A stretch of DNA of 64,000 nt from Sporomusa malonica. GTDB lineage: Bacteria > Bacillota > Negativicutes > Sporomusales > Sporomusaceae. Below the pieces are notes generated by a model. It had not been told where the DNA came from. It saw only the letters and a program-made list of their open reading frames with translations, and did no database searches. A program made the translations under genes and the position numbers. The first letter of the stretch is position 1. Every line of letters begins with the position of its first letter. The stretch lies in NCBI RefSeq assembly GCF_041428715.1, contig NZ_CP155572.1; one strand, 5' to 3'. This document shows, piece by piece, positions 16,606 through 24,743 of this stretch.

Positions 16606-17724
16606 TTATTTATCTCCATACGGCCTAAATTCCTCACAGTTTTCAGGTTTATATAACATGCAAGTGTGGCCTAATATCTCATTCTCCAGCATGTATTGAT
16701 AAAGCTTCCAGCACTTACAATTATCACTTTTAGGACATTTCTCACCACTGCCGCAGGCCATAAAAATTTCTTCTCCATGGGCTTGGTGATTTATGATTTT
16801 TTCAGCTAATATCTTAAATTCTTTTTTTCTTTTATACTCTTTTTGCCATTCGAGTTCGTTCCAGTTCAGCCCCGCCAATGGGTAGGTTATATGTCTACCT
16901 TCTCTATCCCATCGATCAATTAGCGCTCCAACTTCCTCATATGTCGGCTGTTTTATATTCGGGTAGGCTACCTTAAATTTACTCCTATATTTTTCTATTT
17001 TCCAATCTCGCGGCTCCGGGTCTTTTGACATGATTACTTCTTCTTGCAATACCACTAATCTATTATTCAACACTGTAAACTTACCTATGGTTTTGTTTGT
17101 ATGAAAATGACCGAAAAACCAGTGTTTAAACCTAATGCTTTTCATAAAGTAGTTTAGCATTTCACTGGTAGAATCATTGATTCTATCTCCAAAAAAGCTA
17201 TCAAGCTGACCTATTATATCTTTAGGCGCAGTATGTGTTATTACATAGTCCACGGTCATATCATGTTTTTCGAGGTTTTTAATACCTTCTTCAAATTCGT
17301 GCTGGTTAGGTACTTCCTCTCTCCACCACGAAATGAATTCCTTTCGGAATTGTTTATCTACTGATTCAGCGCCGCCAAATGTGAATATTTTTTTCCCTTC
17401 AATTGTAAACACCTGTCCTCGCATTAAATGAAAGATGAACGGTCTTATTTGGTGTGTTTTACCACCGTTCCATTCCGTGATAGGGAATTGATTCAAAAGA
17501 TCAAAGTTTTCGTGGTTGCCGTCTACAAAAAGTGTTGTGAAATTCTTGCTTTCCAGCCAATCCAAAAGCCATTCATCCTGTTTGCCGCCTGACCAAATAC
17601 AGCCAAAGTCGCCAGCAATTATGACATAATCATTCTTCGTTAATTCCCTTTGCACCGGGAAATATTTCGTAGTTAATTTGGCCTTGTCAATATCTCCATG
17701 CAAATCCCCGGTTATATAAATCAT
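16606..17724 (-). CDS. Metallophosphoesterase with Cys-rich C-terminal extension
   Basis: A 372-residue protein. Residues 1-240 are a calcineurin-like phosphoesterase: GDLHGD (6-11), GDFG (38-41), GNHE (69-72), ITHTAP and GHFHTNK supply the two-metal site. The last 130 residues are an additional domain with CGSGEKCPKSDNCKCW and further cysteines, probably binding zinc. The ATG at 17724 follows GGGAG with seven-base spacing. Downstream lies a bidirectional terminator; upstream are a small unknown gene and a histidine phosphatase, so the three may be one unit. Substrate unknown; the stand-alone family members act on nucleic acids, nucleotides or phosphoproteins. Confidence 0.82.
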   Translation of the reverse strand: MIYITGDLHGDIDKAKLTTKYFPVQRELTKNDYVIIAGDFGCIWSGGKQDEWLLDWLESKNFTTLFVDGNHENFDLLNQFPITEWNGGKTHQIRPFIFHLMRGQVFTIEGKKIFTFGGAESVDKQFRKEFISWWREEVPNQHEFEEGIKNLEKHDMTVDYVITHTAPKDIIGQLDSFFGDRINDSTSEMLNYFMKSIRFKHWFFGHFHTNKTIGKFTVLNNRLVVLQEEVIMSKDPEPRDWKIEKYRSKFKVAYPNIKQPTYEEVGALIDRWDREGRHITYPLAGLNWNELEWQKEYKRKKEFKILAEKIINHQAHGEEIFMACGSGEKCPKSDNCKCWKLYQYMLENEILGHTCMLYKPENCEEFRPYGDK

Positions 17725-17765
17725 TACAATTCTCCCATTCAGAGCAAGTATGAAAATTCGCTTAT

Positions 17766-18098
17766 TTACTCACTCCATAAATTTTTATCGAATGTATAAG
17801 AAAACTGGCGTTTTGCTTCTACGCTCATATTTGAAAATTCCTTTTCGGTAAGTTTAAGAATGAAATCATAACTATGCTTTAAAAAAACTCCTTTTACTAC
17901 TAAAAAAGCCATAGAAGCATTGCCATCATCATCCATAATCCAATATTCTTCGTCATCCGATCCAAAAAAAGAGTCCGGCATTGCAAAGAGCTTGTAAGCC
18001 GTGTACTTTTTCACCCGGGCCTTTGCATTATTTTCTTTAGACAGCCAATGAGTTGCTTCTTCAATCCGTTCTACTTTACTCATTTTATGTTCTACCAT
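17766..18098 (-). CDS. Small unknown protein
   Basis: About 110 residues from ATG 18098, whose start overlaps the stop of the upstream histidine phosphatase (ATGGTAG), implying translational coupling; ATG 18083 is an alternative. The sequence is soluble and acidic-aromatic (SDDEEYWIMDDDGN in the centre) with no motif I recognise. It sits between two phosphatase genes on the same strand. Confidence 0.55.
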   Translation of the reverse strand: MVEHKMSKVERIEEATHWLSKENNAKARVKKYTAYKLFAMPDSFFGSDDEEYWIMDDDGNASMAFLVVKGVFLKHSYDFILKLTEKEFSNMSVEAKRQFSYTFDKNLWSE

Positions 18099-18658
18099 AC
18101 AACCACTTCGCAATTCCCGTACTTAGGTAACGCTCTGAATCGGCCCATGAGATATGTTACATCCTGCTCTTGATTATCTTTTAAAAGCGTCATGGCGCGA
18201 ATAAACTGCGCATGAGTAAACATGACGATAAATCTTTCGTCCAGACGCTGTAAGCGGTCAATAGTCATTCTGGCCCGCGATAGCAGCATGGCAAAACTTT
18301 CTGCATCTTGGCCGTCTATATAGTCAGGGTCAAGCCGTTGCCAATACGCATTTACCCTCTCGCTACGTTCAGCAGCGGTAGTCCCTACGCAGGAAGCCGG
18401 TGCAAGGTAGGTAAATTCTTGGATGTCCCAAACCGTAACCGGTACATCCGGATACAGTTTTATCGTGTAAGCTGCCGTTTCTTGCGTGCGTAAAAAAGGG
18501 GAAGTTATGATCAGATCCGGTACCCAGGGTATGCTTTGACTTATTTCCCTGGCTTGCTTATGACCGTTCTCGGATAATGGTATCGTTACATGATTATCCG
18601 TAGCAGCCCCGGCATTTGCCACACTCTCGCCGTGACGAATTAACCAGATTTTCTTCAT
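18092..18658 (-). CDS. Histidine phosphatase family protein
   Basis: A 188-residue member of the phosphoglycerate-mutase-like superfamily. LIRHGESVANAG at residues 6-17 is the RHG catalytic motif with the phospho-accepting histidine; TSPFLRTQETA supplies the second arginine and FTHAQFIRAM the second catalytic histidine. Lacks the extra segments of a true mutase, so phosphatase activity is more likely. Substrate unknown. Coupled to the small gene that follows. Confidence 0.85.
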   Translation of the reverse strand: MKKIWLIRHGESVANAGAATDNHVTIPLSENGHKQAREISQSIPWVPDLIITSPFLRTQETAAYTIKLYPDVPVTVWDIQEFTYLAPASCVGTTAAERSERVNAYWQRLDPDYIDGQDAESFAMLLSRARMTIDRLQRLDERFIVMFTHAQFIRAMTLLKDNQEQDVTYLMGRFRALPKYGNCEVVVW

Positions 18659-18757
18659 AGCTCACTCCGTATACCTAATTTTTTTCAAACTAGTATCACT
18701 AAACAAGACCTTTCAGGTTTGGGTTCAGATCAGCTATAAAAGTTCCTGGAAGTACCC

Positions 18758-19471
18758 TTAAGCATAAAATTCCTGGTAACTTGGCAATTCTAAAGCCGCC
18801 AGCCGTCCACCAAAACAACCGCCGCAGTCAATGCCTATTTTGTCCCGGTACTCTTGGTCAAACCAGATCCGGGCATTTGTTTTTTTGAATTTCTTATCGT
18901 ATCGATAAAGATGCCAGGTGGGCAGATGGCCAAAAACAAGCACCTTTCCTTTGTACGCCGGACAATAAGGAAAGCGATCCTCCATCCAAACCAATTCATC
19001 TTCGGTGTTTTTTTCGATAGGCTTTCTCGTATTAGCTCCCGCGTGGGTAAACAGGAAATTACCTGTTGAAAAATATAACGGCAAACTTTTTACAAACTGC
19101 AGAATCTCTGCTAGTTTACTGGGTGCTAAGTTTTCTATTTCCTCAAACATAGTTACACCACCGTTATATTTCACCCAATTATATAAGTTCTCTGATGGCT
19201 TTGTCCGCCATGAATCGGATTCAAGCATTTCGATTACACTCTGCTCCAAGAATTGTTCATGGTTCCCCTTTAAAAGCACCGCGCCCTGCTCCTGAAGCAT
19301 TAGGCAAGTTTTCAGCACATCCAGGTTTTCTGTTCCGCGGTCTATCATATCGCCACAGATAACCAGTAAATCCCTTGCCGGATCATATTGAGTTTGTTTT
19401 AACAGAGACTGCAATCTTTGGTTTTCGCCATGAATATCGGAAATTGCCAATATCCGGTCAACAATTCGCAT
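18758..19471 (-). CDS. Serine/threonine-type metallophosphatase (PrpA/ApaH-like)
   Basis: A 237-residue PPP-family phosphatase: ISDIHGENQRL (GDxHG-type) near residue 11, GDMIDRG near 40, LKGNHEQF near 72 and FTHAG near 144 provide the two-metal centre. The C-terminal FGHLPTWH and IDCGGCFGGRLAALEL are typical of bacterial phosphoprotein or diadenosine tetraphosphate phosphatases. It is about 100 bases upstream of the histidine phosphatase, same strand, making three unrelated phosphatases in 3 kb. Confidence 0.85.
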   Translation of the reverse strand: MRIVDRILAISDIHGENQRLQSLLKQTQYDPARDLLVICGDMIDRGTENLDVLKTCLMLQEQGAVLLKGNHEQFLEQSVIEMLESDSWRTKPSENLYNWVKYNGGVTMFEEIENLAPSKLAEILQFVKSLPLYFSTGNFLFTHAGANTRKPIEKNTEDELVWMEDRFPYCPAYKGKVLVFGHLPTWHLYRYDKKFKKTNARIWFDQEYRDKIGIDCGGCFGGRLAALELPSYQEFYA

Positions 19472-19892
19472 ACCACTACCTCAGCTTTGTTACTTTAACA
19501 ACTACCATTTTGATTCTACAAATCCTTTATGCTGAACTACTTTCACAACTTCTAGATAACCGTGTAAAGTCCTCTTGCGACGATGAACTTAATGATAAAA
19601 ATTTGAATTACAAAGAATACTTTTAAGCAGACAAGTAGCTAGTTACGCCGGTCGCCCAACCTTATCCCTCGTAGGCTTTCGCTGGCCCGGTTTAGCATTT
19701 CTCTGTGCCCCATTTTTACGGCTTTCATTTTTACTGGATGGACGTGGGGACGGGATGGACGCAGACCAGCTAAGTGAAGTCAAGTCCTAAAACTAAAAAA
19801 ACTTGTACTAAAAAAGGGTATAGCAAACAAACCTTCAAAAAATGTGAACATTATTTAATAAGGACATGCTAATATTCAGTTTTTAGCCGAGT
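19472..19892. other. Intergenic flank of the IS110 copy
   Basis: No gene seen. This stretch must hold the right end of the IS110 element, but IS110 copies lack terminal inverted repeats and no boundary could be set. Positions 19741-19753 (GACGTGGGGACGG) recur in inverted orientation at 23334-23346, next to the group II intron. CGTCCATCC also occurs twice here on the minus strand. Confidence 0.4.
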
Positions 19893-21161
19893 TTACGCTG
19901 CCTTTTTTCTGCTGGCTTGATACAGCGCAACTTGCTGTTCGGGAGTAATTAAACAAAAAGGCTGTTTGTTTTTTAGGACAGAAAAAATAATTCGTAGAAG
20001 CTTATTCATAACTGCACCTAGTGCTTGCTTTTTAGGTTTTGACTCAATTTTCTTTTTGTAATATTCGTAGATGACTGAATTTACGAGCGACCCGTTAGGA
20101 CTTTTGCGAATAGCAGTTGTTGCGGCAACATATAATGCTCGTCGTAAGAAAGGAGAACCTCTTTTTGTCACCTTGTTTCTGGTACCAACAAACTTCCCGG
20201 ACTGGCGCACAGATGGATCAATTCCACAATAAGCTACAAGCTGTTTGGCATTGGTAAATCGCATGATATCGCCTACTTCTCCCACAATAAGCGGTGCCAA
20301 TGTTTCACCTATACCAGGTATGCTTTTAAGCAATGCGATTTCAGGAAGTTGTTCTGCCCATTTATTAATTTCACCATCAATGGCTTTAATTTGGGCATCC
20401 ATGAATCGTATATTGCTAGCATAAATTTGTATAACACTAAAATTGGCTGACATCTGAATACCAGTAAATTCGGCATCTTTGGCACAATCCAATAAGGCTT
20501 CATATTTTTTATGGGCATAGTCTTTGCCGCGTCGCGGCAGGGTTTCTAACATTTCTATTATCGCTTTATGGTTGGAAGTCTTTGACCATTCCGCAGGAGC
20601 TGGAAACTGAGTTAGTAGAGTGAGAGCTGTTAAAGATGATGGCTCGAAGACTTTGGGGAACAAAGGTGCAACTTGCTCAATTGCGGCAATGAGTTGATTC
20701 AAAATACCAGCACGTTGTTCTACTAATTGAAATCTAGTTCTCGATAATGTTTTTAAATTTGCTAATACCTCGCTTGGCATATAGGTGTTGTGTAAATCTT
20801 GGGTAAAGAACAATTTGGCTAAATCAACTGCGTCAACTTGGTCGGTCTTTACTTTTCTTACAGATGAATTTTTGATAGAATGTGAAATAAGGGGATTGAT
20901 GAGGAAGACATCAAGCTCCTGTTTCAAAAAAAAGTGGACAATGCGTTGAGAGAAGTGACCTGTCGATTCTAGGACAATTGCCGGTTTACTACCAAACGCG
21001 TCTTCCACTTTTTTTATTTCTCCTAAAGCGAAAGAAAGCCCCTTTTTAGTGTTTAGGGCTTTAAATGGATTCAATAAAATTGTACCGTTAGGAGAAACAG
21101 CAGCATAAACACAAAAGTCTTTAGCAACATCAATACCGATAGCAGGACGACTAATCAACAT
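19893..21161 (-). CDS. IS110-family transposase
   Basis: A complete 422-residue DEDD recombinase. The RuvC-like N-terminal domain has GIDVAKDF (first Asp near residue 10), VLESTGHFSQ (Glu) and RKVKTDQVDAVDLAKL (Asp pair). The C-terminal Tnp-20 domain has SIPGIGETLAPLIVGEVG and the serine in TKRGSPFLRRALY that is needed for catalysis. No frameshift is visible, so the copy may be active. The start ATG follows AGGAGGT. Recombination is RNA-guided in characterised members of this family (bridge RNA), with the RNA encoded in the non-coding end of the element. Confidence 0.93.
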   Translation of the reverse strand: MLISRPAIGIDVAKDFCVYAAVSPNGTILLNPFKALNTKKGLSFALGEIKKVEDAFGSKPAIVLESTGHFSQRIVHFFLKQELDVFLINPLISHSIKNSSVRKVKTDQVDAVDLAKLFFTQDLHNTYMPSEVLANLKTLSRTRFQLVEQRAGILNQLIAAIEQVAPLFPKVFEPSSLTALTLLTQFPAPAEWSKTSNHKAIIEMLETLPRRGKDYAHKKYEALLDCAKDAEFTGIQMSANFSVIQIYASNIRFMDAQIKAIDGEINKWAEQLPEIALLKSIPGIGETLAPLIVGEVGDIMRFTNAKQLVAYCGIDPSVRQSGKFVGTRNKVTKRGSPFLRRALYVAATTAIRKSPNGSLVNSVIYEYYKKKIESKPKKQALGAVMNKLLRIIFSVLKNKQPFCLITPEQQVALYQASRKKAA

Positions 21162-21421
21162 AGAGACCTCCTAAGAATTAGTCCGAAGGATTATCCATTC
21201 CATCGTCAAAGATCACAGCCTTGCACGTGAAGCGGGAATAGACTCCCAACCAGCTAAAACGTAAATGCTTTGGAAATGGATGAATTGTCAGCGTGATGGG
21301 TATAGAAAAATCTTCCCTGGGACAGTTACATTCATATCCTTCCATCCCATTATACACAAAACTGATTGTTCGGAGATTTTGTACTCCCAGATGGATAACC
21401 CTTCTGTACTATATCTTACAG
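21162..21421 (-). ncRNA. Candidate IS110 left end with bridge RNA
   Basis: About 260 bases of non-coding sequence directly upstream of the transposase, bounded by the 3' end of the group II intron. In characterised IS110-group elements the bridge RNA is encoded in this position. Several short dyads are present, but the target- and donor-binding loops could not be assigned by eye, so this is a positional prediction only. Confidence 0.35.
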
Positions 21422-21460
21422 GTCGAGTAGAAGCGCACCTCACGGCACGCAACCCTCACA

Positions 21461-21493
21461 GAACCGGACTTGCCCTATTAAGGCATCCGGCTC
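21461..21493 (-). ncRNA. Group II intron domain V
   Basis: A 33-base stem-loop beginning GAGCCGGAT and ending GTCCGGTTC with a short distal stem and tetraloop-like turn. The AGC triad of the catalytic core is at bases 2-4. It lies about 40 bases before the proposed intron 3' end, leaving room for domain VI. Confidence 0.85.
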
Positions 21494-21512
21494 TTCATAT
21501 CAGCATTCGCAT

Positions 21513-22811
21513 CTAACCATAGATATTTACATAGGTTCTCGCTTTAGCCAAAGGGAACCGGTTTTCCAGCTTTATAAAACCTTCCCAAGTTAGACTCTTC
21601 TTCTGGCTTCTGCGATTAAGGACTTCAAACAGCTTACGCCGTATGCGATATCTATATGTATTAATTCCTTTACTGTTATCCGTCACTCCATAGTAGCGGA
21701 AATGCCCGACCAACTTAGCATTTACCTGCTTGATTAATTCTCCTACCTCAGTATGCATGTTATTGTGTAGCCACTTAGTAAAGTCCTTTAGTTTTGCTTT
21801 CATTTTCTTCCTACTGGTTTTTCTTTTAACACGAAATTTGCCAGTTTTACTCTTACTGCAGTAGTGAGTAAATCCTAGAAAGTCGAATGTATTCGGTTTG
21901 CTTTCTTCTCGCCTTGCGCGATTATCTGCGGAAAATCGCCCAAATTCTATTACTTTCGTTTTCTCTTTGGCTATCTCCAGATTGAATTTCTTCAGTCTGT
22001 CTATCAGTTTCCCATAGAAGCTTTCTGCATCTGTTTGATATTGAAAGAAGCACACAAAATCATCAGCATATCTGACCAGATATGCTTCACCCCTGCTCTC
22101 CTTTTTAATCTTCACCGTGAACCATAAATCCAACACATAGTGCAGATACACATTTGCTAATGTGGGGGAGATGATTCCTCCCTGCGGCGTTCCTTTATCG
22201 GTCTCGTACTCAATTCCAGCCTCTATCACCCCGGCTTTTAGAAATCTTTGTATCAGCCGAAGTAGATTACGATCTTCAATTCGCTCTTGCAGGAACTTCA
22301 TCATCCAGCTATGACTGACGTTATCGAAAAATCCTTTGATATCTGCGTCCACTACATAGTTGACCTTTTTGGTTATCACTATGTTGGCGAGTTCTTTCAG
22401 TGCATCGTGACAACTCTTCCCTGGTCTAAAACCATAGGAGCACTCTAGGAATTCCTCCTCGTAAATTGCTGTCAGTATTTCATTTAGAACTTTCTGCACC
22501 AACTTGTCTTCGTATGCCGGTATTCCCAGCGGTCGCTTCTTACCATCGGCTTTCGGTATGCAGACTCTTTTTACGGGTTGCGGCTTGTACCCCTGCCGCT
22601 TCATTCTGTCCAGTAGGTCTGTTAGGTTTTCCTCTAACTTTTCACCATATTCTTCTTTTGTTATAGCGTCAATACCTGTTGCTTTATTCATTTGCATACA
22701 GCTATGAGCAACCTTCAGGCTTTCTTCGTCAATAACATGTATCAAGGTTTGTAATTTGATTCTCGGTCGTTGTTTGGCTAGTTCGGCTATCCTTGTTAGT
22801 TTTGTTTCCAA
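21513..22811 (-). CDS. ltrA: Group II intron reverse transcriptase/maturase
   Basis: A 432-residue intron-encoded protein. RT motifs are intact: KRPLGIPAYEDKLVQ, YGFRPGKSCHDAL, VDADIKGFFDNVSH, GTPQGGIISPTLANVYLHYVLD (shown in part) and the catalytic YADDFVCFF. The C-terminal third is the maturase X domain. No HNH endonuclease domain follows, so mobility would rely on target nicking at replication forks or on the hairpin site. The start is a TTG behind GGAGG at about eleven bases. The frame is open throughout, so the intron may be functional. Confidence 0.92.
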   Translation of the reverse strand: METKLTRIAELAKQRPRIKLQTLIHVIDEESLKVAHSCMQMNKATGIDAITKEEYGEKLEENLTDLLDRMKRQGYKPQPVKRVCIPKADGKKRPLGIPAYEDKLVQKVLNEILTAIYEEEFLECSYGFRPGKSCHDALKELANIVITKKVNYVVDADIKGFFDNVSHSWMMKFLQERIEDRNLLRLIQRFLKAGVIEAGIEYETDKGTPQGGIISPTLANVYLHYVLDLWFTVKIKKESRGEAYLVRYADDFVCFFQYQTDAESFYGKLIDRLKKFNLEIAKEKTKVIEFGRFSADNRARREESKPNTFDFLGFTHYCSKSKTGKFRVKRKTSRKKMKAKLKDFTKWLHNNMHTEVGELIKQVNAKLVGHFRYYGVTDNSKGINTYRYRIRRKLFEVLNRRSQKKSLTWEGFIKLENRFPLAKARTYVNIYG

Positions 22812-23298
22812 TGTTTCTTCTGCCTCCAGTGCAGCATTGTTTCCCTTTTCAAGGGCACTGCTATGTTACGCCCTTCCTTCTGCGAGCATTACCCCGACTC
22901 ATCAGTACTATGACGTAATCCGACTCCCTACCGACTATTTGACTTCCTCGTCTTCAACTTGTCCGCCATACTCCTTTGGAGGGCGGCAGGGTCTCCCAAG
23001 TTCACACGGAGTAACAATGTGTAGCATGCCAAGACCTTCGACCCCGGGGCGCCGCGTCTAACTCGCCTTCTTCGCTAGACTCAGTGTTGTCTTCTGCTCG
23101 TCCCATACATCAACCTTTCCCATTATCAACCATTTCGGGGTTCTACATCTTCAGCTTGTGCTTTCGGCCTACTACCTTTCCTGCCTACGCTTAGACTTGG
23201 CGTTACCGCTTCAGTCCCAAGGCTGGATACTGAGTGACTGGCTAGGCCTTCTCAGGCGGGATTCTCACCCGCTATACTCCGTGCGCTTCTTGGCGCAC

Positions 23299-23341
23299 GG
23301 GACGGTGGTTGTGTCTGCATAAAGACAGCACCACCGTCCCC
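23299..23341. repeat. Hairpin target of the group II intron
   Basis: Minus-strand arms GGGGACGGTGGT and ACCACCGTCCC flank a 19-base interior that itself contains GTCT/AGAC pairing. The intron begins at the last base of the second arm. The stem shares GGGGACGGT and its complement with the repeat at 59385-59464, so both may belong to one REP-like family. Confidence 0.7.
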
Positions 23342-23369
23342 ACGTCTTCCACGTCTTCCACGTCTTCCG
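23341..23369. repeat. Three tandem 9-bp repeats
   Basis: ACGTCTTCC occurs three times in succession (plus strand), directly beside the intron-target hairpin and just past the stop of the frameshifted ParB-like gene. Confidence 0.8.
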
Positions 23370-23394
23370 CGGAGCTGAGTGAGCCAACAGCATG

Positions 23395-23932
23395 TTAAGA
23401 TTCTGAGGTCAATTCAGTAATGCGCTGGCGGCGTTTCATGTCGTCCTCGTAGTTGAGCAATTTGCCGTTCCAGTAATTAGCGTACTCTTTGTATCCTTTG
23501 AAGATGAAGCCAACGTGATGCTCCATGGGGAGTATGTATGCCGGGAGATGCTCCACGCCATGCCGGTACGCTTTCTCAATGCGATGATGACCGTCAATAA
23601 GGTTGTAGCCCCGTGCTTTCCAATCCGTAGGGGTGATGTCAGGATAATATTCAAGCTTGTCAGGGGCAATCTCAGCAAGGCCGTTTCAAATCCGCTAGTT
23701 CGACGTACTCATCATCAGGGCTGTCGTCTTTATGCCAATCAGATACGACAACCGAGACTTGCAAAAACTCATTCTTGTGCTCAGCCACATAGGCAAGAAG
23801 TTGTTCAACGTTAAAGTGGAAATATCCATTCAGGAACGTCTCATCATAGTCATTAGGCAGGCGCGGCTCAAAGTCCTCTGGAATTATCAGTTTCCTTGCA
23901 TGTCTCAGTTTCGACATTCTCGACTTTTTCAT
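23395..23932 (-). pseudogene. ParB/sulfiredoxin-like protein, frameshifted
   Basis: The N-terminal piece starts at ATG 23932 behind GGAAGG and ends prematurely at 23672 after YVELADLKR. The continuing piece is in another frame: LAEIAPDKLEYYPDITP, then NLIDGHHRIEKAYRHG, then a natural stop at 23395. Removing a single C in the GGCC near 23686 joins them into one protein of about 178 residues. The DGHHR motif is the hallmark of the ParB/Srx nuclease-like fold. A one-base sequencing error would produce the same picture. Function unknown; such proteins are common on mobile elements. Confidence 0.7.
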
Positions 23933-24008
23933 ACTCGCTTCCTTCCTTATGTTGTCGTCAGTATCTTACCATATTCGGACAGTGTCAGGGACAGGGTTAT
24001 TGACACTT

Positions 24009-24107
24009 TTATATTTTTAAAATAATACCACAACTAACACCTGTAAGTCTTTCAAGCTGCCAAATTGATAAGTTATGTTTCGCTTTAAGCATTCTTAAAT
24101 TGCCCAC
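24009..24107 (-). pseudogene. Possible fragment of an XRE-type helix-turn-helix protein
   Basis: From GTG 24107 a 32-codon frame reads NLRMLKAKHNLSIWQLERL followed by TGVS, then stops at 24009. The pattern (LR..K....S..QLE..TGVS) resembles the first half of a Cro/C1-type HTH. It ends before the recognition helix is complete, and no downstream continuation was seen. Low confidence. Confidence 0.35.
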
Positions 24108-24177
24108 CGATCCGCGACCTTACAAATCCACCTTATAAATTAACTGACACCCACTCCATTATCGCGTGGTTTCTCAT

Positions 24178-24675
24178 CTAGTACACATATAACTCCATAT
24201 CTTCCTTAACCCCATTCTTATAGTTGCTTACAAATGTCTTGGTTCCGGCCTCATAGTTGCACCGGGCATGACTAAAAGCAATATTATCCATATCATAAAA
24301 GAGCTGCGCAGGATCATCGCCCAGCAACCAGGACTCTTTATGATCGATGGTAAAATCGGTAATGTCGTCAATTTTTTCGCCGCAGCGATAACAGCTATCC
24401 ATATTGCACTTTTTTGCCAGTTCAAACATCAAGAGTTTGTTCAGTTTTGATTTAGCTGTGCTTAATTTTTCTCCGAGCAATTGTTGAATTTTCTTGGTTC
24501 TGCGTTGGTGGGGTTTCAGTCCATCTTCAGGTGTGTTATGCCTAATTTTATTGGCATAAATACCAGTGCAACTACGGCTACAAAAAAAATACTCCCGGCC
24601 TTCTTTTTGCTGTCTTCTCACTTCTTTATCCGGTTTTTCAAATTCATTGCCACATAGGTGACATATGATTTTCAT
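24178..24675 (-). CDS. HNH nuclease-like protein with zinc ribbon
   Basis: A 165-residue protein from ATG 24675. The N-terminal CHLCGNEF with a later CSRSC forms a zinc ribbon. The C-terminal part has CYRCGEKI, TIDHKESWLLG, and MDNIAFSHARCN, arranged as in HNH endonucleases (DH, N, H...CN). The ribosome-binding GGAGG lies inside the right arm of a 46-bp palindrome, so a hairpin in the leader could control translation. It lies between ssrA and the intron region, the usual landing zone for mobile elements. A solo HNH protein may act in restriction or in a mobile element; unknown. Confidence 0.7.
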   Translation of the reverse strand: MKIICHLCGNEFEKPDKEVRRQQKEGREYFFCSRSCTGIYANKIRHNTPEDGLKPHQRRTKKIQQLLGEKLSTAKSKLNKLLMFELAKKCNMDSCYRCGEKIDDITDFTIDHKESWLLGDDPAQLFYDMDNIAFSHARCNYEAGTKTFVSNYKNGVKEDMELYVY

Positions 24676-24686
24676 ATAAAACAAAA

Positions 24687-24732
24687 CCTCCACCATTGAT
24701 ATAATATATCTATATTATATCAATGGTGGAGG
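24687..24732. repeat. Perfect 46-bp palindrome beside ssrA
   Basis: Two perfect 22-base arms (CCTCCACCATTGATATAATATA and its complement, given here as two halves joined by position: 24687-24708 and 24711-24732) around a 2-base centre. On the minus strand the second arm is followed by TTTTGTTTTAT, so it could be the terminator of ssrA. The same arm carries the GGAGG of the next gene. CCTCCACCA is also the last nine bases of the tmRNA, so part of the arm duplicates the RNA 3' end. Confidence 0.85.
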
Positions 24733-24743
24733 GGATATTCAAC

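Larger units (their letters stand above)
21422..23298 (-). mobile_element. Group II intron with encoded maturase
   Basis: Minus-strand intron of about 1.88 kb. The 5' end is read as GTGCGCC at 23298 (consensus GUGYG). The 3' end reads CTACTCGAC ending at 21422 (consensus AY), just after a clear domain V. Domains I-III occupy roughly 22812-23298 and the maturase lies in domain IV. The lack of an endonuclease domain and the location immediately after a large hairpin fit class C introns, which insert at terminator-like stem-loops. Joining the proposed exons restores the final C of the hairpin stem (CCGTCCC followed by CTG), which supports both boundaries. Confidence 0.8.

Noticed and set aside
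21513..22811. Retron or diversity-generating retroelement
   Set aside because: Domain V, the X domain and GUGYG/AY ends identify a group II intron; there is no msr/msd or template repeat.
24083..24104. Second transposon end matching the 6.5-kb array
   Set aside because: TAAGCATTCTTAAATTGCC resembles the array motif only with a three-base insertion, is in direct orientation, and fits better as part of a helix-turn-helix remnant.
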